Shown here: piece by piece, positions 9,336 to 20,694 of the stretch
Numbering within the stretch: the first letter of the stretch is position 1
Layout: every line of letters begins with the position of its first letter
Origin: an uncultured Pelagibacteraceae bacterium
GTDB taxonomy: Bacteria; Pseudomonadota; Alphaproteobacteria; Pelagibacterales; Pelagibacteraceae
DNA: 34,964 nucleotides
NCBI GenBank assembly: GCA_905612535.1
Contig: CAJQSJ010000039.1
Location: 1 to 34,964, forward strand
Direction of reading: 5' to 3'
The notes under the pieces: generated by a model
What the model saw: only the letters and a program-made list of their open reading frames with translations
Database searches by the model: none
Told to the model about the DNA's origin: nothing
Made by a program: the position numbers and the translations under genes

Positions 9336-10259
9336 TTGAAAACAGGAATAATAACTACAGATACTTATTTAAATCATGATACGGGACAAGATCATCCTGA
9401 AAGAGCAGAGCGCGTAACTGTTGTTATTGAACATTTAAAAAAATTAAAATCTAAAAATTTAGTTTGGAAGAAACCAACAAAGTTCGATCTTAAATATTTA
9501 CAACTTGCTCATGACAATAATTATTTAAAAAGTGTAAACGATTCTTTCCCAAGGGAGGGTGTTCACTTTCTAAATGGAGACACAATCCTGTCTCCTGGAA
9601 GCAAAGAAGCAACGATAGATGCTGTTGGGTCAATAATTACAGCAATTGATGGTGTGATGAAAAAAAACTTTAGAAATGCCTTTTGCGCAGTGAGGCCACC
9701 AGGACATCATGCAGAGAAAAAAAAAGCTATGGGTTTCTGTGTTTATAATAATGTGGCAGTTGGTGCTTATTATTTGCTAGAAAAGTATTGTTTATCCAAA
9801 GTGGCTATTATTGATTTTGATGTTCATCATGGTAACGGAACACAAAATATTTTTTATAACAATGAAAATGTTTTATATATTTCAACTCATCAATATCCTT
9901 ATTATCCAGGCTCCGGTGCGGCAAATGAAAAAGGCATCAAGGATAATGTTCTAAATATTCCTTTAGCAGCTGGTACGCGAACTCATGAGTTCTTGAATGC
10001 CTACGATAGAGTTTTTAAAAAACTTAAAAACTTTAATCCTGAATTTATTTTATTATCAGCTGGTTTTGATGCTCATAAGGATGATCCTCTTGCTCAAATT
10101 AATCTAGAATCTAACGATTATTATACTTTGACAAAAAGAATAATGACTCTATCAAAAGAGCTTTGTGAAGAAAAATTAGTTTCTATTTTAGAGGGTGGCT
10201 ACAATTTAAAAGCTCTTCAAGAAAGTGTTAATTACCACGTAAAGTCTTTAATGGAATAG
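9336..10259 (+). CDS. Histone deacetylase / acetoin utilisation-family deacetylase
   Basis: GQDHPERAERV, RPPGHHAEKKKAMGFCVYNNVAVGA, IDFDVHHGNGTQNIFY, LSAGFDAHKDDPLA; TTG start. Confidence 0.92.
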   Translation: MKTGIITTDTYLNHDTGQDHPERAERVTVVIEHLKKLKSKNLVWKKPTKFDLKYLQLAHDNNYLKSVNDSFPREGVHFLNGDTILSPGSKEATIDAVGSIITAIDGVMKKNFRNAFCAVRPPGHHAEKKKAMGFCVYNNVAVGAYYLLEKYCLSKVAIIDFDVHHGNGTQNIFYNNENVLYISTHQYPYYPGSGAANEKGIKDNVLNIPLAAGTRTHEFLNAYDRVFKKLKNFNPEFILLSAGFDAHKDDPLAQINLESNDYYTLTKRIMTLSKELCEEKLVSILEGGYNLKALQESVNYHVKSLME

Positions 10260-10997
10260 TTAGTATTTAATATTTTTTAAATAAAGGCCACAGGCAGGAG
10301 CTGGTGGAGCACATTTTGATCGACTCTTTGATTTAAATGATTTTTTAAAATCGTTAATATTCCACTTTCCTTCACCTAAATATTTAATACAACCAACCAT
10401 AGATCTAACTTGATTTTGTAAAAAGGACTTAGATGTAAATTTTAAAATTATATTATCTTTATTTTTTTTAATTGAAATATTTTCCATAGTTTTAATCGGG
10501 GATTTTGCGCTGCACGAAGATGATCTGAAAGTAGAGAAATTATGAGTTCCTAATAATAAATTTGCACCTTTTTTCATTGTTTCGATGTTTAGCTTTTTAC
10601 GAATATGCCATGCTTTATTTTTTTGTAGAGCTAACGATGATTCTCTATTAATTATTATATACTCGTAAGTTCTTTTTTTTGCATTAAATCTTGAATGAAA
10701 ATTTTTGCTAATTTTATTTACCTTTAAAATAGCAATAGGTTTGCTACCAATATGTTGATTTAGACCTGGTAAGAATTTTTTTTTCCCTATTTTTTTTTCT
10801 AAATCAAAATGAGCAATTTGACCAAGTGCATGTACACCAGCATCCGTTCTTCCCGCTCCTATTACAGCTACTTTTTCATTAGATAGATTAAATATTGCTT
10901 TTTGAAGCACCTCTTGAATTGACAACCCATTTTTTTGAAATTGCCATCCTACAAATTTTGTTCCATCATATTCTATTTGGAGTTTATATCTTTGCAT
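10260..10997 (-). CDS. truA: tRNA pseudouridine(38-40) synthase TruA
   Basis: LQIEYDGTKFVGWQFQKNGLSIQ, GAGRTDAGVHALGQ, FLQNQVRSMVG. Confidence 0.95.
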   Translation of the reverse strand: MQRYKLQIEYDGTKFVGWQFQKNGLSIQEVLQKAIFNLSNEKVAVIGAGRTDAGVHALGQIAHFDLEKKIGKKKFLPGLNQHIGSKPIAILKVNKISKNFHSRFNAKKRTYEYIIINRESSLALQKNKAWHIRKKLNIETMKKGANLLLGTHNFSTFRSSSCSAKSPIKTMENISIKKNKDNIILKFTSKSFLQNQVRSMVGCIKYLGEGKWNINDFKKSFKSKSRSKCAPPAPACGLYLKNIKY

Positions 10998-11917
10998 TAA
11001 CTTAAAAGGTAATCCTTGTTAATTTTTTTTCCTAACAAAAAGTCTTTAGCAGTTTGCTTAGTTTTGCCTTCGCGTTGCAATTCTAAAATTTGAATAGAAT
11101 TAGTCTTGCATGCAACTGTTAAATTTTCATTAATAATTAAACCTTGTTTTCCGTTTTGTGATGATATTTTTGCTCTTAAAATTTTAAATCTTTCGTTTTT
11201 ATAATTAAACCACGCTCCTGGTCTTGGACTTAAACCATGGATATGTGCTAACACTTTATTTGCATCTAAGTTCCAATTAATCTTTGTTTCATTTTTATCA
11301 ATTTTCTTAGCATATGTTGCGTCTACATGTATTTGCTCTGTAAATTTTGAAATACTACTTTCAATATTTGTTAGGGTATCAATTAATAAATCCGCACCTA
11401 TTAATGAAAGTTTTTTTTCTATTTCTCCATGAGTTTCGTTTTGGTTTAAATCTATTTCTTTTGAAGCCAAAATAGGACCGCTATCTAATTTTTCTTGAAT
11501 TTTCATAATAGTTAAACCTACTTTTTTATCACCATTTATGATTGCCCTTTGAATAGGCGCTGCCCCTCTCCACTTTGGAAGTAATGATGCGTGAATGTTA
11601 ATAAAACCAAATTTTACTACTTCCAAAAAGACTTTGGATATTATTTGACCATAAGCAACAACCACCACAACATCAGGCAATAATAACTTAAAATTTTTTA
11701 AAACTTCGTGGGTATTTAAATTCATAGGATTATCAAAATTTACATTATTTTTTTTACAAAAATCTTCTATCGGCGATGCATTGACTTTTTGACCTCTTTT
11801 AGATTTTTTGGGAGGTTGAGTATAAACTTTTAAAATATTAAATTTTTTTTTAATCAATATTTCTAAAGTTGGTACTGAGAACTCTGGAGTTCCCATAAAT
11901 ACTATTTTAAGTGGCAT
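10997..11917 (-). CDS. fmt: Methionyl-tRNA formyltransferase
   Basis: IVFMGTPEFSVPTLE, GFINIHASLLPKWRGAAPIQRAI, LSPRPGAW. Confidence 0.95.
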   Translation of the reverse strand: MPLKIVFMGTPEFSVPTLEILIKKKFNILKVYTQPPKKSKRGQKVNASPIEDFCKKNNVNFDNPMNLNTHEVLKNFKLLLPDVVVVVAYGQIISKVFLEVVKFGFINIHASLLPKWRGAAPIQRAIINGDKKVGLTIMKIQEKLDSGPILASKEIDLNQNETHGEIEKKLSLIGADLLIDTLTNIESSISKFTEQIHVDATYAKKIDKNETKINWNLDANKVLAHIHGLSPRPGAWFNYKNERFKILRAKISSQNGKQGLIINENLTVACKTNSIQILELQREGKTKQTAKDFLLGKKINKDYLLS

Positions 11918-11933
11918 TATTATATTTTTTGAA

Positions 11934-12464
11934 TTAAACTATAATTCTTTCAATTTCTTTTTTTTGCTTAGAAAGTTTTTTTACAATCATTGTTTTTTTT
12001 AATTTTGATAAATAATCAATAAATAATATACCTTCTAAATGATCAATTTCATGCTGAATACAAGTTGCAAGCATTCCTTCTGCTTCTATTTCTTGTGGGT
12101 TCCCATTATAGTCTAAAAATTTAATTTTACATTTCGCTGGCCTTTCAATCTCAGCAAACTGTCCTGGTAGCGATAAACATCCCTCTTCATATATAGAATT
12201 GCTATTAGATTTACTTATAATTTCAGGATTAACAAAGTGCATGGGCAACTTTTCGCCTTCTTTCTTTGAAGTGTCCATAACTATAACTCTTTTCGGTACC
12301 CCAACTTGAATTGCAGCAAGGCCAATTCCTGGAGCCGCATACATTGTCTCTAACATATCATCTATTAGTTCACGGATTTTTTCATCGACAATCTCTACTG
12401 GTAAAGATTTTTGCCTTAAAACATCATTAGGTTCTTTTAAAATTTCTCTTAAAGCCATATGCAT
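11934..12464 (-). CDS. def: Peptide deformylase
   Basis: GIGLAAIQVG, EEGCLSLPG, QHEIDHLEG; true start may be the second Met (MALREILKEPND). Confidence 0.95.
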   Translation of the reverse strand: MHMALREILKEPNDVLRQKSLPVEIVDEKIRELIDDMLETMYAAPGIGLAAIQVGVPKRVIVMDTSKKEGEKLPMHFVNPEIISKSNSNSIYEEGCLSLPGQFAEIERPAKCKIKFLDYNGNPQEIEAEGMLATCIQHEIDHLEGILFIDYLSKLKKTMIVKKLSKQKKEIERIIV

Positions 12465-12519
12465 ATAAATAAATTATAAAATAATTATAGTCAAGCATGG
12501 CTACTACCAAACATATAAA

Positions 12520-14307
12520 TTAAACTTTTGGATTAAGCACTATATTCAAAATATTATTTCTAACTTTTTTTAAATTTAATTGATTTAAAGTTTTAATTAA
12601 AAAATAAACAGTTTCCTGATCTAAATCTTCTATTTTGTCTTCACCTATTATTTCTATAATTTTTAGCAGCACCATTCCTAGTTGCTCTTGATTAACAAGA
12701 TCATCTAAAATTTTAGGGATTGTTAATTCTGGAGAATGTGATGTAAAATTTAAACCATTAGGTATTTTTATTCCATCAGCAACTAAAGATTCCAAAACTA
12801 TAATATCCATAATTGAGATAAAATATTTTTTATTTTTTTTAATTTTTTTATAAACTATTTTTAAATCTTTTTCTGTTCTTGATGTTTTTTTATAATTATC
12901 TAAAAAATGTCTTACAATTTTTGATTTGTGAAATACAGCGTTGTCAAATTTAACCTTTTTTGTACTAGCAGAGTTTGGGTCAATATTTTGATTTACTATT
13001 TCTTGATACTGTTCAGGAATCTCAGCAAAGTTTATTTTTTTAAGAATGCTAGATAGTTCATCTTCATAAACACTAAAGATTTTATCTTCTACAAATAAAT
13101 CTTTTAATAGAAAAGATAAATAGATTTTTTTCCTTGGGTCATCTGTCAGCAACATACTTTGGTAAATTAAAGCTCTAGCTTTATAGTTGGGAAAATTTTT
13201 ATAAGTTTCCACTGAATTGACTAACTGATTAAAAGTAAAAGACATTTGTAAATATACTTTAAATATCTCATCATACTCAAAAGATTCTTCAGAAGCCGCT
13301 TTTTCATATGTCAATATAATTTCTTCATTTTCTAAGTCTTTTGTATTAATTAAATTTTCTGAGGACATATATTTCCAAATATATTTATCTGTATTATTAG
13401 AAGGCTGATAGTTAAACTCATTAGCTGTTATGTGGGAAAGATAAAAATTTAAAAGATTATTGTCTAAAACTTTTTCGGTTGTTTTCTGAGTTATGCCCAA
13501 TAAGTAATAAAACTTATTTGTAAAAAAAGCATCGTCGAAACCTCTTTCTATCATCAAATCAAAAAGTAGTTGTGCTTCTTCTTTTCTTTCGTCTTTAATT
13601 AAACAATAAATTATAAATTTATCTATATAATCATTTTGCATGTCTTTGGATAAAAATTCTGTCCTAGTGCAGGCTGACTCGATGTCTGAAGAAGACAGAT
13701 ACTCATCAACTAATATTTTTATTGGTCTTGGATCTTTTATTAATCCTGGGTTTTTACTCAACAAAACGTCGAGATCCTTAAATCTTTTTTTTTTAATCAA
13801 CCAGTCAATTTTAATTTTTAAAAACTCTTCAACACCTAAATTTTTTTGAGGAGAATATGAGTTTGTGAACAAAGCTTGAAAAAGCAAATCTTCAGAAAAC
13901 TTTGATAACTTTATTTTATCGATCCTGTTTAATATTTTTTTTATATCTTGGCCATCTGATTGAACCCACATATCTAAACTAAAATTATTTTTTTCTGGAT
14001 CGAATATACCGATTAAGTTTTGATCAAAACTTTCGATTTTCTCCTCATTGATTAATAATTTTTTTACACTTATATTTTCTAAAGGAATAGAGCTTTTTAT
14101 ACCTAGCTCATTATCTTGCATAATTTCTATTTGTTCTTTTTTTTCTTTTTTCCAGATATCTTCAGCGGAATATGAAAGACTAGAGAAAAAAACTAATATA
14201 AAAAATAATAATATATGTAAAATTAATTTATTTAATTGTAATAAGTTTGTCATTACTAAGTTCTTGCTTAATAAATTTAGTAGGGCCTGACGTATTAAAT
14301 TGATCAA
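12520..14307 (-). CDS. Hypothetical secreted/anchored helical repeat protein (TPR-like)
   Basis: 595 aa, alpha-helical repeat-like; hydrophobic leader LILHILLFFILVFFSSLSYSA suggests the start is M19 at ~14253. Confidence 0.65.
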   Translation of the reverse strand: MINLIRQALLNLLSKNLVMTNLLQLNKLILHILLFFILVFFSSLSYSAEDIWKKEKKEQIEIMQDNELGIKSSIPLENISVKKLLINEEKIESFDQNLIGIFDPEKNNFSLDMWVQSDGQDIKKILNRIDKIKLSKFSEDLLFQALFTNSYSPQKNLGVEEFLKIKIDWLIKKKRFKDLDVLLSKNPGLIKDPRPIKILVDEYLSSSDIESACTRTEFLSKDMQNDYIDKFIIYCLIKDERKEEAQLLFDLMIERGFDDAFFTNKFYYLLGITQKTTEKVLDNNLLNFYLSHITANEFNYQPSNNTDKYIWKYMSSENLINTKDLENEEIILTYEKAASEESFEYDEIFKVYLQMSFTFNQLVNSVETYKNFPNYKARALIYQSMLLTDDPRKKIYLSFLLKDLFVEDKIFSVYEDELSSILKKINFAEIPEQYQEIVNQNIDPNSASTKKVKFDNAVFHKSKIVRHFLDNYKKTSRTEKDLKIVYKKIKKNKKYFISIMDIIVLESLVADGIKIPNGLNFTSHSPELTIPKILDDLVNQEQLGMVLLKIIEIIGEDKIEDLDQETVYFLIKTLNQLNLKKVRNNILNIVLNPKV

Positions 14308-14413
14308 GTATAAAAATTGCTATAAATAAAACCGAAACTATTAAAATTCCTTTAAATAAAATACTTTTGATTGTGGATTCCCTTCTAAATTTTGGGTTTA
14401 ATCTAAGTTGCAT
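14228..14413 (-). CDS. Small single-TM protein, hypothetical
   Basis: 61 aa, TM segment GILIVSVLFIAIFIL; overlaps the probable start of the 12520..14253 gene by ~26 nt. Confidence 0.5.
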   Translation of the reverse strand: MQLRLNPKFRRESTIKSILFKGILIVSVLFIAIFILDQFNTSGPTKFIKQELSNDKLITIK

Positions 14414-14487
14414 AATTTGTAATTTCTATTTAGACTTGCAAATTAAGACAAAATTGTGAAAAATCAAATTTAAAATTTAGGCTATTA

Positions 14488-14997
14488 GTGGAAAAAAACC
14501 TCGTTTTACTTGGAATGATGACAGTTGGTAAAACAACTATAGGTAAAATTGTGGCTAAAAATCTAGGTTTGTCATTTGTAGACACAGATAAATACATTGA
14601 AGAAAAAAATTCTATGACCGTAAAAGAAATTTTTGAAAAAAAAGGAGAAAAATTTTTTAGGCACCAAGAAAAAAAAGAAATACGTGAAATTTTAAAAACA
14701 AATGAATGTGTTATTTCATTGGGTGGAGGAGCGTTTATAGATAAAAGTTTAAGAAAAAATATCTTAAAAAACTGTATTTCAGTTTGGTTAGATCTTGACA
14801 TAAAAACCTTGAGCAATCGAACGAAGTGGAATCAAAAAAGACCTTTGTTAAAAAAAAACAATAACTTTGAAAAAATTAAATATATTTATGCAAAAAGACG
14901 GAATATATATAAAATGGCAAACCATAGAGTTTTATGCGATAACCTTACTAAAAAAAAAATAGCCAGTAAGATAGAATCAATATATGAAAAGTACTAA
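14488..14997 (+). CDS. aroK: Shikimate kinase
   Basis: NLVLLGMMTVGKTTIGK, SFVDTDKYIE, VISLGGGAF; GTG start; overlaps aroB. Confidence 0.93.
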   Translation: MEKNLVLLGMMTVGKTTIGKIVAKNLGLSFVDTDKYIEEKNSMTVKEIFEKKGEKFFRHQEKKEIREILKTNECVISLGGGAFIDKSLRKNILKNCISVWLDLDIKTLSNRTKWNQKRPLLKKNNNFEKIKYIYAKRRNIYKMANHRVLCDNLTKKKIASKIESIYEKY

Positions 14998-16096
14998 AAT
15001 AGTTGTTAAAACTCCTAGCAAATCTTACCCGATTTATTTTGGAGATAAAATTATAAATTTAACAGGTTCTATAATCCAAAAAAATTTGCCAGATGTAAAA
15101 AAAATTTGTATTATTGTCGATAGGAATATTCCTTCTAAAATATTAAAAGAATTAAATCTATCTTTAAAAAAGTATAAAATTAAAATTTATAAACTTGCAT
15201 CATTCGAAAAAACAAAAGAATTCAATACAGCAAACAAAATGGTTGAAAGTTTAATTAAAGAAAACTTTAATAGATCAGATTGTATAATTGCACTTGGTGG
15301 AGGCATCATAGGAGACTTTTCATCTTTTGTAGCAAGTATAACCAAAAGAGGTTTAAAATTTATTAATATTCCTACAACGCTTTTAGCTCAGGCAGATTCT
15401 TCAATTGGGGGAAAAACTGGAGTTAATTCAAGTCAAGGTAAAAATCTTATAGGAACATTTTATCAGCCAGATTTTGTTTTGTCGGATACATCCGTTTTAA
15501 AAAGTTTACCAAGAAGAGAGGTAATTTGTGGATATGCAGAAATTTTAAAACACGCACTAATAGATGATAGAAAATTTTTTTTCTGGCTATGTAAAAATGC
15601 TAAAAAAATAATAAGCCTTGAAGAAGATAATATATTAAAACTTGCAATTATGAAAAGTTGCAAAATAAAAACTAAAATTGTTAACAAAGATGAAAAAGAA
15701 AAAAATATAAGAATGACTTTAAACTTTGGACATACATTTGCTCATGGCTTTGAGGGTGCTAAAAAATTTTCAAAAAAACTAAATCATGGCGAAGCTGTAC
15801 TTTTGGGAATGATGATGGCTAGTAAGCTGGCCCTCAAAAAAAAAATTTTATCAACAAAAGAATTTGTATTAATTAGAGAGCATTATTTAGATTTAAATCT
15901 GCCAAGAGATTTTAAAAAAAATTTTAAAAAGAAAGATATAAATAAAATAATTAACTTTGTAAAAAAAGATAAAAAAAATTTAAACGAAAGAATTAATTTA
16001 ATTTTTATCAATAAAATAGGCTCAGTGACAAGACCTGGGAAATATAATATTAGTAAAAATGAATTTAGAAAATTTTTAATTTCTCAACAAAAATGA
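14984..16096 (+). CDS. aroB: 3-dehydroquinate synthase
   Basis: IALGGGIIGDFSSFVAS, NIPTTLLAQADSSIGGKTGVN, LNFGHTFAHGFE, LNHGEAVLLGMM. Confidence 0.96.
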   Translation: MKSTKIVVKTPSKSYPIYFGDKIINLTGSIIQKNLPDVKKICIIVDRNIPSKILKELNLSLKKYKIKIYKLASFEKTKEFNTANKMVESLIKENFNRSDCIIALGGGIIGDFSSFVASITKRGLKFINIPTTLLAQADSSIGGKTGVNSSQGKNLIGTFYQPDFVLSDTSVLKSLPRREVICGYAEILKHALIDDRKFFFWLCKNAKKIISLEEDNILKLAIMKSCKIKTKIVNKDEKEKNIRMTLNFGHTFAHGFEGAKKFSKKLNHGEAVLLGMMMASKLALKKKILSTKEFVLIREHYLDLNLPRDFKKNFKKKDINKIINFVKKDKKNLNERINLIFINKIGSVTRPGKYNISKNEFRKFLISQQK

Positions 16097-16100
16097 ATTC

Positions 16101-16355
16101 TTATTTTATCTCTATTTCTAAAGCATGAATATTATTCTTCATTTCATAATTTAATATTGAAAAAATAACTTTATGGGCTTCTATTTTTGTTAACTTTCTT
16201 AATTTTTTAGATTCTATTATAATTTTAAGATGATACTTGCCTGGACTAAATGATTTGTGTTTTTTGTGAAGATGCGTGTTATCAATTAAAGATATATTTT
16301 CTGGCCTAATTTCATCAACAACTTTTTTTTTAACATTGTCTAAAAAATCTATCAT
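16101..16355 (-). CDS. BolA/IbaG family protein
   Basis: 84 aa; HLKIIIESKKLRKLTKIEAHKVIFSIL, position next to the aroB-J domain-cobS-cobT block. Confidence 0.75.
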   Translation of the reverse strand: MIDFLDNVKKKVVDEIRPENISLIDNTHLHKKHKSFSPGKYHLKIIIESKKLRKLTKIEAHKVIFSILNYEMKNNIHALEIEIK

Positions 16356-16394
16356 TTGCTTCTAAAATACTAAAACATATAATAGCTTTAAACA

Positions 16395-16910
16395 ATGGAA
16401 AATATTTGTGAATGGGACTCGTGCAAAAAAGCGGGTGGTTTTAAAGCTCCAACTGAAAAAGACAATAACAAAAAATTTAAATGGTTATGCAAAGATCATA
16501 TTAAATTATTTAATAGTAAGTGGGATTATTTTGAAGGTATGTCTCAAAACCAAATTGAAGGTTTTTTGAAATCAGATATCACTTGGCACAGACCAACGCA
16601 AAAATTTAGTTCTACAGATAATTTTTTTAATATACTCTGGAATAATGCTTTAAGTGATAAATTTAAATTTTTTAATACGAATTCAGCTCATGATACAAAT
16701 ACTATTAAATTATCTGAAAAAGATAGGTCTGCGCTTAAAGTTTTGGAGCTAGAATATAATGTCGACTGGACAACGATACAAAATAAATTTAAAATCTTAG
16801 TAAAAAAATTTCACCCTGATAAAAATGCAGGCAGTAGAAAATTTGAAGATAAGTTAAAAAAAATTACTTTGGCCTATAGCCATTTAAAAATGTCAATGAT
16901 GAAAAAATAA
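16395..16910 (+). CDS. J-domain (DnaJ-like) protein
   Basis: C-terminal [34 protein letters not shown] with HPD; N-terminal [15 protein letters not shown]. Confidence 0.88.
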   Translation: MENICEWDSCKKAGGFKAPTEKDNNKKFKWLCKDHIKLFNSKWDYFEGMSQNQIEGFLKSDITWHRPTQKFSSTDNFFNILWNNALSDKFKFFNTNSAHDTNTIKLSEKDRSALKVLELEYNVDWTTIQNKFKILVKKFHPDKNAGSRKFEDKLKKITLAYSHLKMSMMKK

Positions 16911-16911
16911 T

Positions 16912-17886
16912 ATGCCTAGCTTAAATGAATTAACTCCAGATATTAAAATTTCAGTCAGTCAAGTTTTTGGAATAGATACTGAAATGAAAATTGACGGTTT
17001 TTCAAAAAAAAGCGAATTTGTTCCTGAGATAGATGAAAATTATAAATTTGATAGAGATACAACTTTAGCAATTATTTCTGGCTTTGCATTTAATAAAAGG
17101 GTTCTAATACAAGGATACCACGGCACTGGAAAGTCTACACATATCGAGCAAGTTGCTGCGCGATTAAATTGGCCATGCGTTAGAGTTAATTTAGATAGTC
17201 ACATAAGTAGAATAGACTTAATAGGAAAAGATGCAATCGTAATTAAGAATGGAAAACAAATTACAGAATTTAAAGAAGGTATACTTCCATGGTCAATTCA
17301 AAATCCTATGGCATTAGTTTTTGATGAGTATGACGCGGGAAGACCGGATGTAATGTTTGTAATACAAAGAGTGCTTGAAAAAGAAGGTGACTTTACATTG
17401 CTGGATAGAAACAAAGTTATAAAGCAAAATCCATTTTTTAGGTTATTTGCAACAACAAATACTATTGGTTTGGGAGACACTACGGGTCTTTACCAAGGTA
17501 CGCAGCAAATAAACCAAGGACAAATGGACAGGTGGAATATCGTCACAACTCTAAATTATCTTAAATTTGAAAAAGAGTTAGAAATTGTTTTAGCAAAAGT
17601 AAAAAGTTTTAATAATAAAGAAGGAAAAGAAATAATTTCGAATATGATAAAAGTTGCTGATTTAACTAGAAAAGGATTTGTAAACGGGGATATTTCTACA
17701 ATAATGAGTCCTAGAACAGTTTTACACTGGGCTGAAAATTCTGAAATATTTAAAGACACAGGTTATGCTTTTAGAGTAACCTTTCTGAATAAATGTGAAG
17801 CTCTAGAAAAAAATATAATTGCAGAATATTATCAACGATGTTTTGGTGAGGACCTCCCAGAGTCATCTGTTAATATAAAAATATAA
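16912..17886 (+). CDS. cobS: CobS-type AAA+ ATPase (cobaltochelatase CobS family)
   Basis: [62 protein letters not shown]. Confidence 0.93.
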   Translation: MPSLNELTPDIKISVSQVFGIDTEMKIDGFSKKSEFVPEIDENYKFDRDTTLAIISGFAFNKRVLIQGYHGTGKSTHIEQVAARLNWPCVRVNLDSHISRIDLIGKDAIVIKNGKQITEFKEGILPWSIQNPMALVFDEYDAGRPDVMFVIQRVLEKEGDFTLLDRNKVIKQNPFFRLFATTNTIGLGDTTGLYQGTQQINQGQMDRWNIVTTLNYLKFEKELEIVLAKVKSFNNKEGKEIISNMIKVADLTRKGFVNGDISTIMSPRTVLHWAENSEIFKDTGYAFRVTFLNKCEALEKNIIAEYYQRCFGEDLPESSVNIKI

Positions 17887-17896
17887 ATTCTTATAT

Positions 17897-19702
17897 ATGG
17901 ATGAGAGTGAACTTTTAAAAGAAAGATTTAAATTAGCCGTTTCATCTGCCGCTAAAGTTATTTCTGAAAAATCGGACATTGAGGTCAATTTTGGAAATAA
18001 TAATATATCTAAAGAAAACTCTTTAAATTTGCCTGAAATCTCTGATTTAAAAAATTTACAAGATTTTACAAATCTCAGAGCTTTTGCGGACTCTGCTGCT
18101 TTAAAATTAAAGCATTCTAATAAAAAAATTTACAGCAAAAATGAACCAGGTGGTACTATGGGTCAATCCTTGTATTCAATTGCTGAAAAAATTAGATGTG
18201 AAAAAATTGGATCTAATAATCTTAAAGGCGTTAAGAGTAATATTTTCCAATATTACCAAAATATCTATAAAAATAAAAAAATTAGTACAGAATCTGATGT
18301 ACCAATCACTGAAGCCTTTGAGGCTTATTTAGTAGATTATTTTTTTAAAATAAAAACCAAAAGTAACACAAGTAAAATTTTGACCCACTGGCAAAAAATT
18401 TTTGATAAGTCGCTTAAAAATAAACTTAGAGTATTAGATAATTGTATAGAAGATCAAAATGAGTTCAGCCATACTATTTCTAAACTAATTAGTAATTTTA
18501 ATTTTAATGACTCTGACGTAAAAGATAAAGATAAAAACGCTGAAAATGAGGAGCCTGCATCTGGAAACAATCCTGAGGAAAATAGTAGTGATAGCAAAAG
18601 TCAAAAAGATCAAGAAAATGAAGCTACTTTTGATATGGCTGACAGCAGCATGGATGTTGTTGATGTTGATGATAATGAAAAATCAAATCAAGCGGAAACC
18701 CAAGAAATTGAAAGCGATTTAAGCAACCCTTCCAATAATAATAAAAAATTATTTAATAATAAATATAAAATATTTACAAATGAGTTTGATGAAGTTCAGG
18801 CAGCTGAGAAATTGGAGTCAGAAGAAGAAATTGCTAGACTAAGAAAGAACTTAGATCAACAACTTACTAGTTTACAAAACATAATAACAAAGTTAGCTAA
18901 TAAATTACAAAGGCAATTGCTTGCAAAACAAAATAGATCGTGGGAATTTGATTTAGAAGAAGGCATGATAGATGCATCAAAACTTTCAAGGGTAATAATT
19001 GATCCTTTCCATTCTCTTTCTTATAAAGCTGAAAAAGAAACTGACTTTAAAGATACGGTTGTTAGTTTATTAATTGATAATTCTGGTTCAATGCGAGGCA
19101 AGCCAATTTCTGTTGCTGCTATTTGTGCCGATATTCTTTCCAGAACACTAGAGCGATGCTCAGTAAAAGTTGAGGTCCTTGGATTTACAACTAAAAATTG
19201 GAAAGGTGGAAAAAGTAGAGAGAAATGGAGCACCGAAAATAAACCAAGCAACCCCGGAAGATTAAATGATTTGAGACACATTGTTTACAAATCTGCCGAC
19301 AAACCGTGGAGGCAATCTAAAAAAAATTTAGGTATAATGCTTAAAGAAGGTCTTCTAAAAGAAAATATTGATGGTGAAGCACTTATATGGGCTTTTCAAA
19401 GAATTTTAAAAAGAAAAGAAGAGAGAAAAATTCTAATGGTTATATCGGATGGCGCTCCAGTTGACGATTCTACTTTATCAGTCAATTCTGGAGATTACTT
19501 GGAAAAACATTTGAAACAAACTGTTAAATGGATAGAGAATAATTCTGATGTTGAAATGCTGGCTGTAGGAATTGGACATGATGTAACTCGATATTATAAA
19601 AAAGCAATAAAAATTACTGATGTTCAAGAGTTGGGGGATGTGATGGTTAACCAACTAACTAAGCTTTTTTCTGAAAATACATCTAAAAAAACTATACATT
19701 AA
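17897..19702 (+). CDS. cobT: CobT-type VWA protein (cobaltochelatase CobT family)
   Basis: MIDAS-like [15 protein letters not shown]; acidic linker; [28 protein letters not shown]. Confidence 0.93.
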   Translation: MDESELLKERFKLAVSSAAKVISEKSDIEVNFGNNNISKENSLNLPEISDLKNLQDFTNLRAFADSAALKLKHSNKKIYSKNEPGGTMGQSLYSIAEKIRCEKIGSNNLKGVKSNIFQYYQNIYKNKKISTESDVPITEAFEAYLVDYFFKIKTKSNTSKILTHWQKIFDKSLKNKLRVLDNCIEDQNEFSHTISKLISNFNFNDSDVKDKDKNAENEEPASGNNPEENSSDSKSQKDQENEATFDMADSSMDVVDVDDNEKSNQAETQEIESDLSNPSNNNKKLFNNKYKIFTNEFDEVQAAEKLESEEEIARLRKNLDQQLTSLQNIITKLANKLQRQLLAKQNRSWEFDLEEGMIDASKLSRVIIDPFHSLSYKAEKETDFKDTVVSLLIDNSGSMRGKPISVAAICADILSRTLERCSVKVEVLGFTTKNWKGGKSREKWSTENKPSNPGRLNDLRHIVYKSADKPWRQSKKNLGIMLKEGLLKENIDGEALIWAFQRILKRKEERKILMVISDGAPVDDSTLSVNSGDYLEKHLKQTVKWIENNSDVEMLAVGIGHDVTRYYKKAIKITDVQELGDVMVNQLTKLFSENTSKKTIH

Positions 19703-20279
19703 TTTTCCTTTTTACAATTGAAATATCTTTAGTATAAGAAAGTAAAATTTTAAATGGTATTAACATTATTAAAGCAATAATTATTTTAACAGCTAAATCT
19801 CCTAAGCCTAAAGTTATCCAGTTTACGTTCGTTCCATAAAATGAAATTGAAAAAAATAAAAAAGTGTCTATGATTGATCCCACCAAAGAAGAAACTAAAG
19901 GAGCAAGAAACCATACTTTTTTTCTTAATTTATCAAAAATATTAACATCCACTAACTGGGCAAAAAGAAACGCTACACCAGATCCAAATACAATCCTTAT
20001 AGATATAAGATCTGAAAAATTTGTAGAAAAATAAAAGGTTAAACACAATCCAAAAGCAAAACCTAAGTATACTATTTTTTTTGCAATAGCCTTGCCGCAG
20101 GTTCTATTAGACAAATCTGTTATCAAAAATGCCACTGGATAGCTTAGGGCACCATAAGTCAGTACATTTTCTAAACCAAATTTATTTATAGGAAATTGAA
20201 CAAGATAATTTGATAAAGCAATTACACTTGCCATAGCAAGTACAAAAAAATAAAAAAAATTATTTTTTACTTTCGGCAT
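19692..20279 (-). CDS. Queuosine precursor transporter-like VUT/YhhQ family protein
   Basis: [49 protein letters not shown]. Confidence 0.82.
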   Translation of the reverse strand: MPKVKNNFFYFFVLAMASVIALSNYLVQFPINKFGLENVLTYGALSYPVAFLITDLSNRTCGKAIAKKIVYLGFAFGLCLTFYFSTNFSDLISIRIVFGSGVAFLFAQLVDVNIFDKLRKKVWFLAPLVSSLVGSIIDTFLFFSISFYGTNVNWITLGLGDLAVKIIIALIMLIPFKILLSYTKDISIVKRKINV

Positions 20280-20285
20280 TAATAA

Positions 20286-20564
20286 TTAGATCTTAAGAAA
20301 TATTTTTTTTTTAAGTTTCTTTGCTCTTGCAGATAATTTAAACGATTTCACATTCTTCAAATAAGAGTCGATTCCACCTTTGTAGTCAACGGATCTTAAG
20401 GCTGCGTTGGTCACTTTAAGTTTAATGTTTCTTTTAAGAATCAGACTTTTAAAAGTAACTTTTTTTAAATTTGGAAGAAATTTTCTTTTTGTTTTGTTAT
20501 TAGAGTGACTCACCGTATGACCTTTTAACGGTGACTTCCCTGTAAGTTCGCATTTTTTTGGCAT
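20286..20564 (-). CDS. rpmB: 50S ribosomal protein L28
   Basis: MPKKCELTGKSPLKGHTVSHSNNKTKRKFLPNLKKV. Confidence 0.95.
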   Translation of the reverse strand: MPKKCELTGKSPLKGHTVSHSNNKTKRKFLPNLKKVTFKSLILKRNIKLKVTNAALRSVDYKGGIDSYLKNVKSFKLSARAKKLKKKIFLKI

Positions 20565-20694
20565 ATTAAATTTCTAAGTCAGTATATAGATCTAGCAAGA
20601 AATGGAATCAAGTTAATATATTAAAATATTGACAGCTTTAATATCAAAGAATAGTTATATTTTAGAGTTTTAAATGAATTTTGATTACGTATAA

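Noticed and set aside
14430-14816. 128-aa minus-strand ORF (and similar shadows at 1744, 4915, 5227, 5892, 13640, 15463, 17298, 17556, 18141, 19021, 22396, 22997, 23644, 24119, 25770, 26484, 26742, 27159, 28457, 30205, 30856)
   Set aside because: Antisense or off-frame to confidently assigned genes (here aroK).
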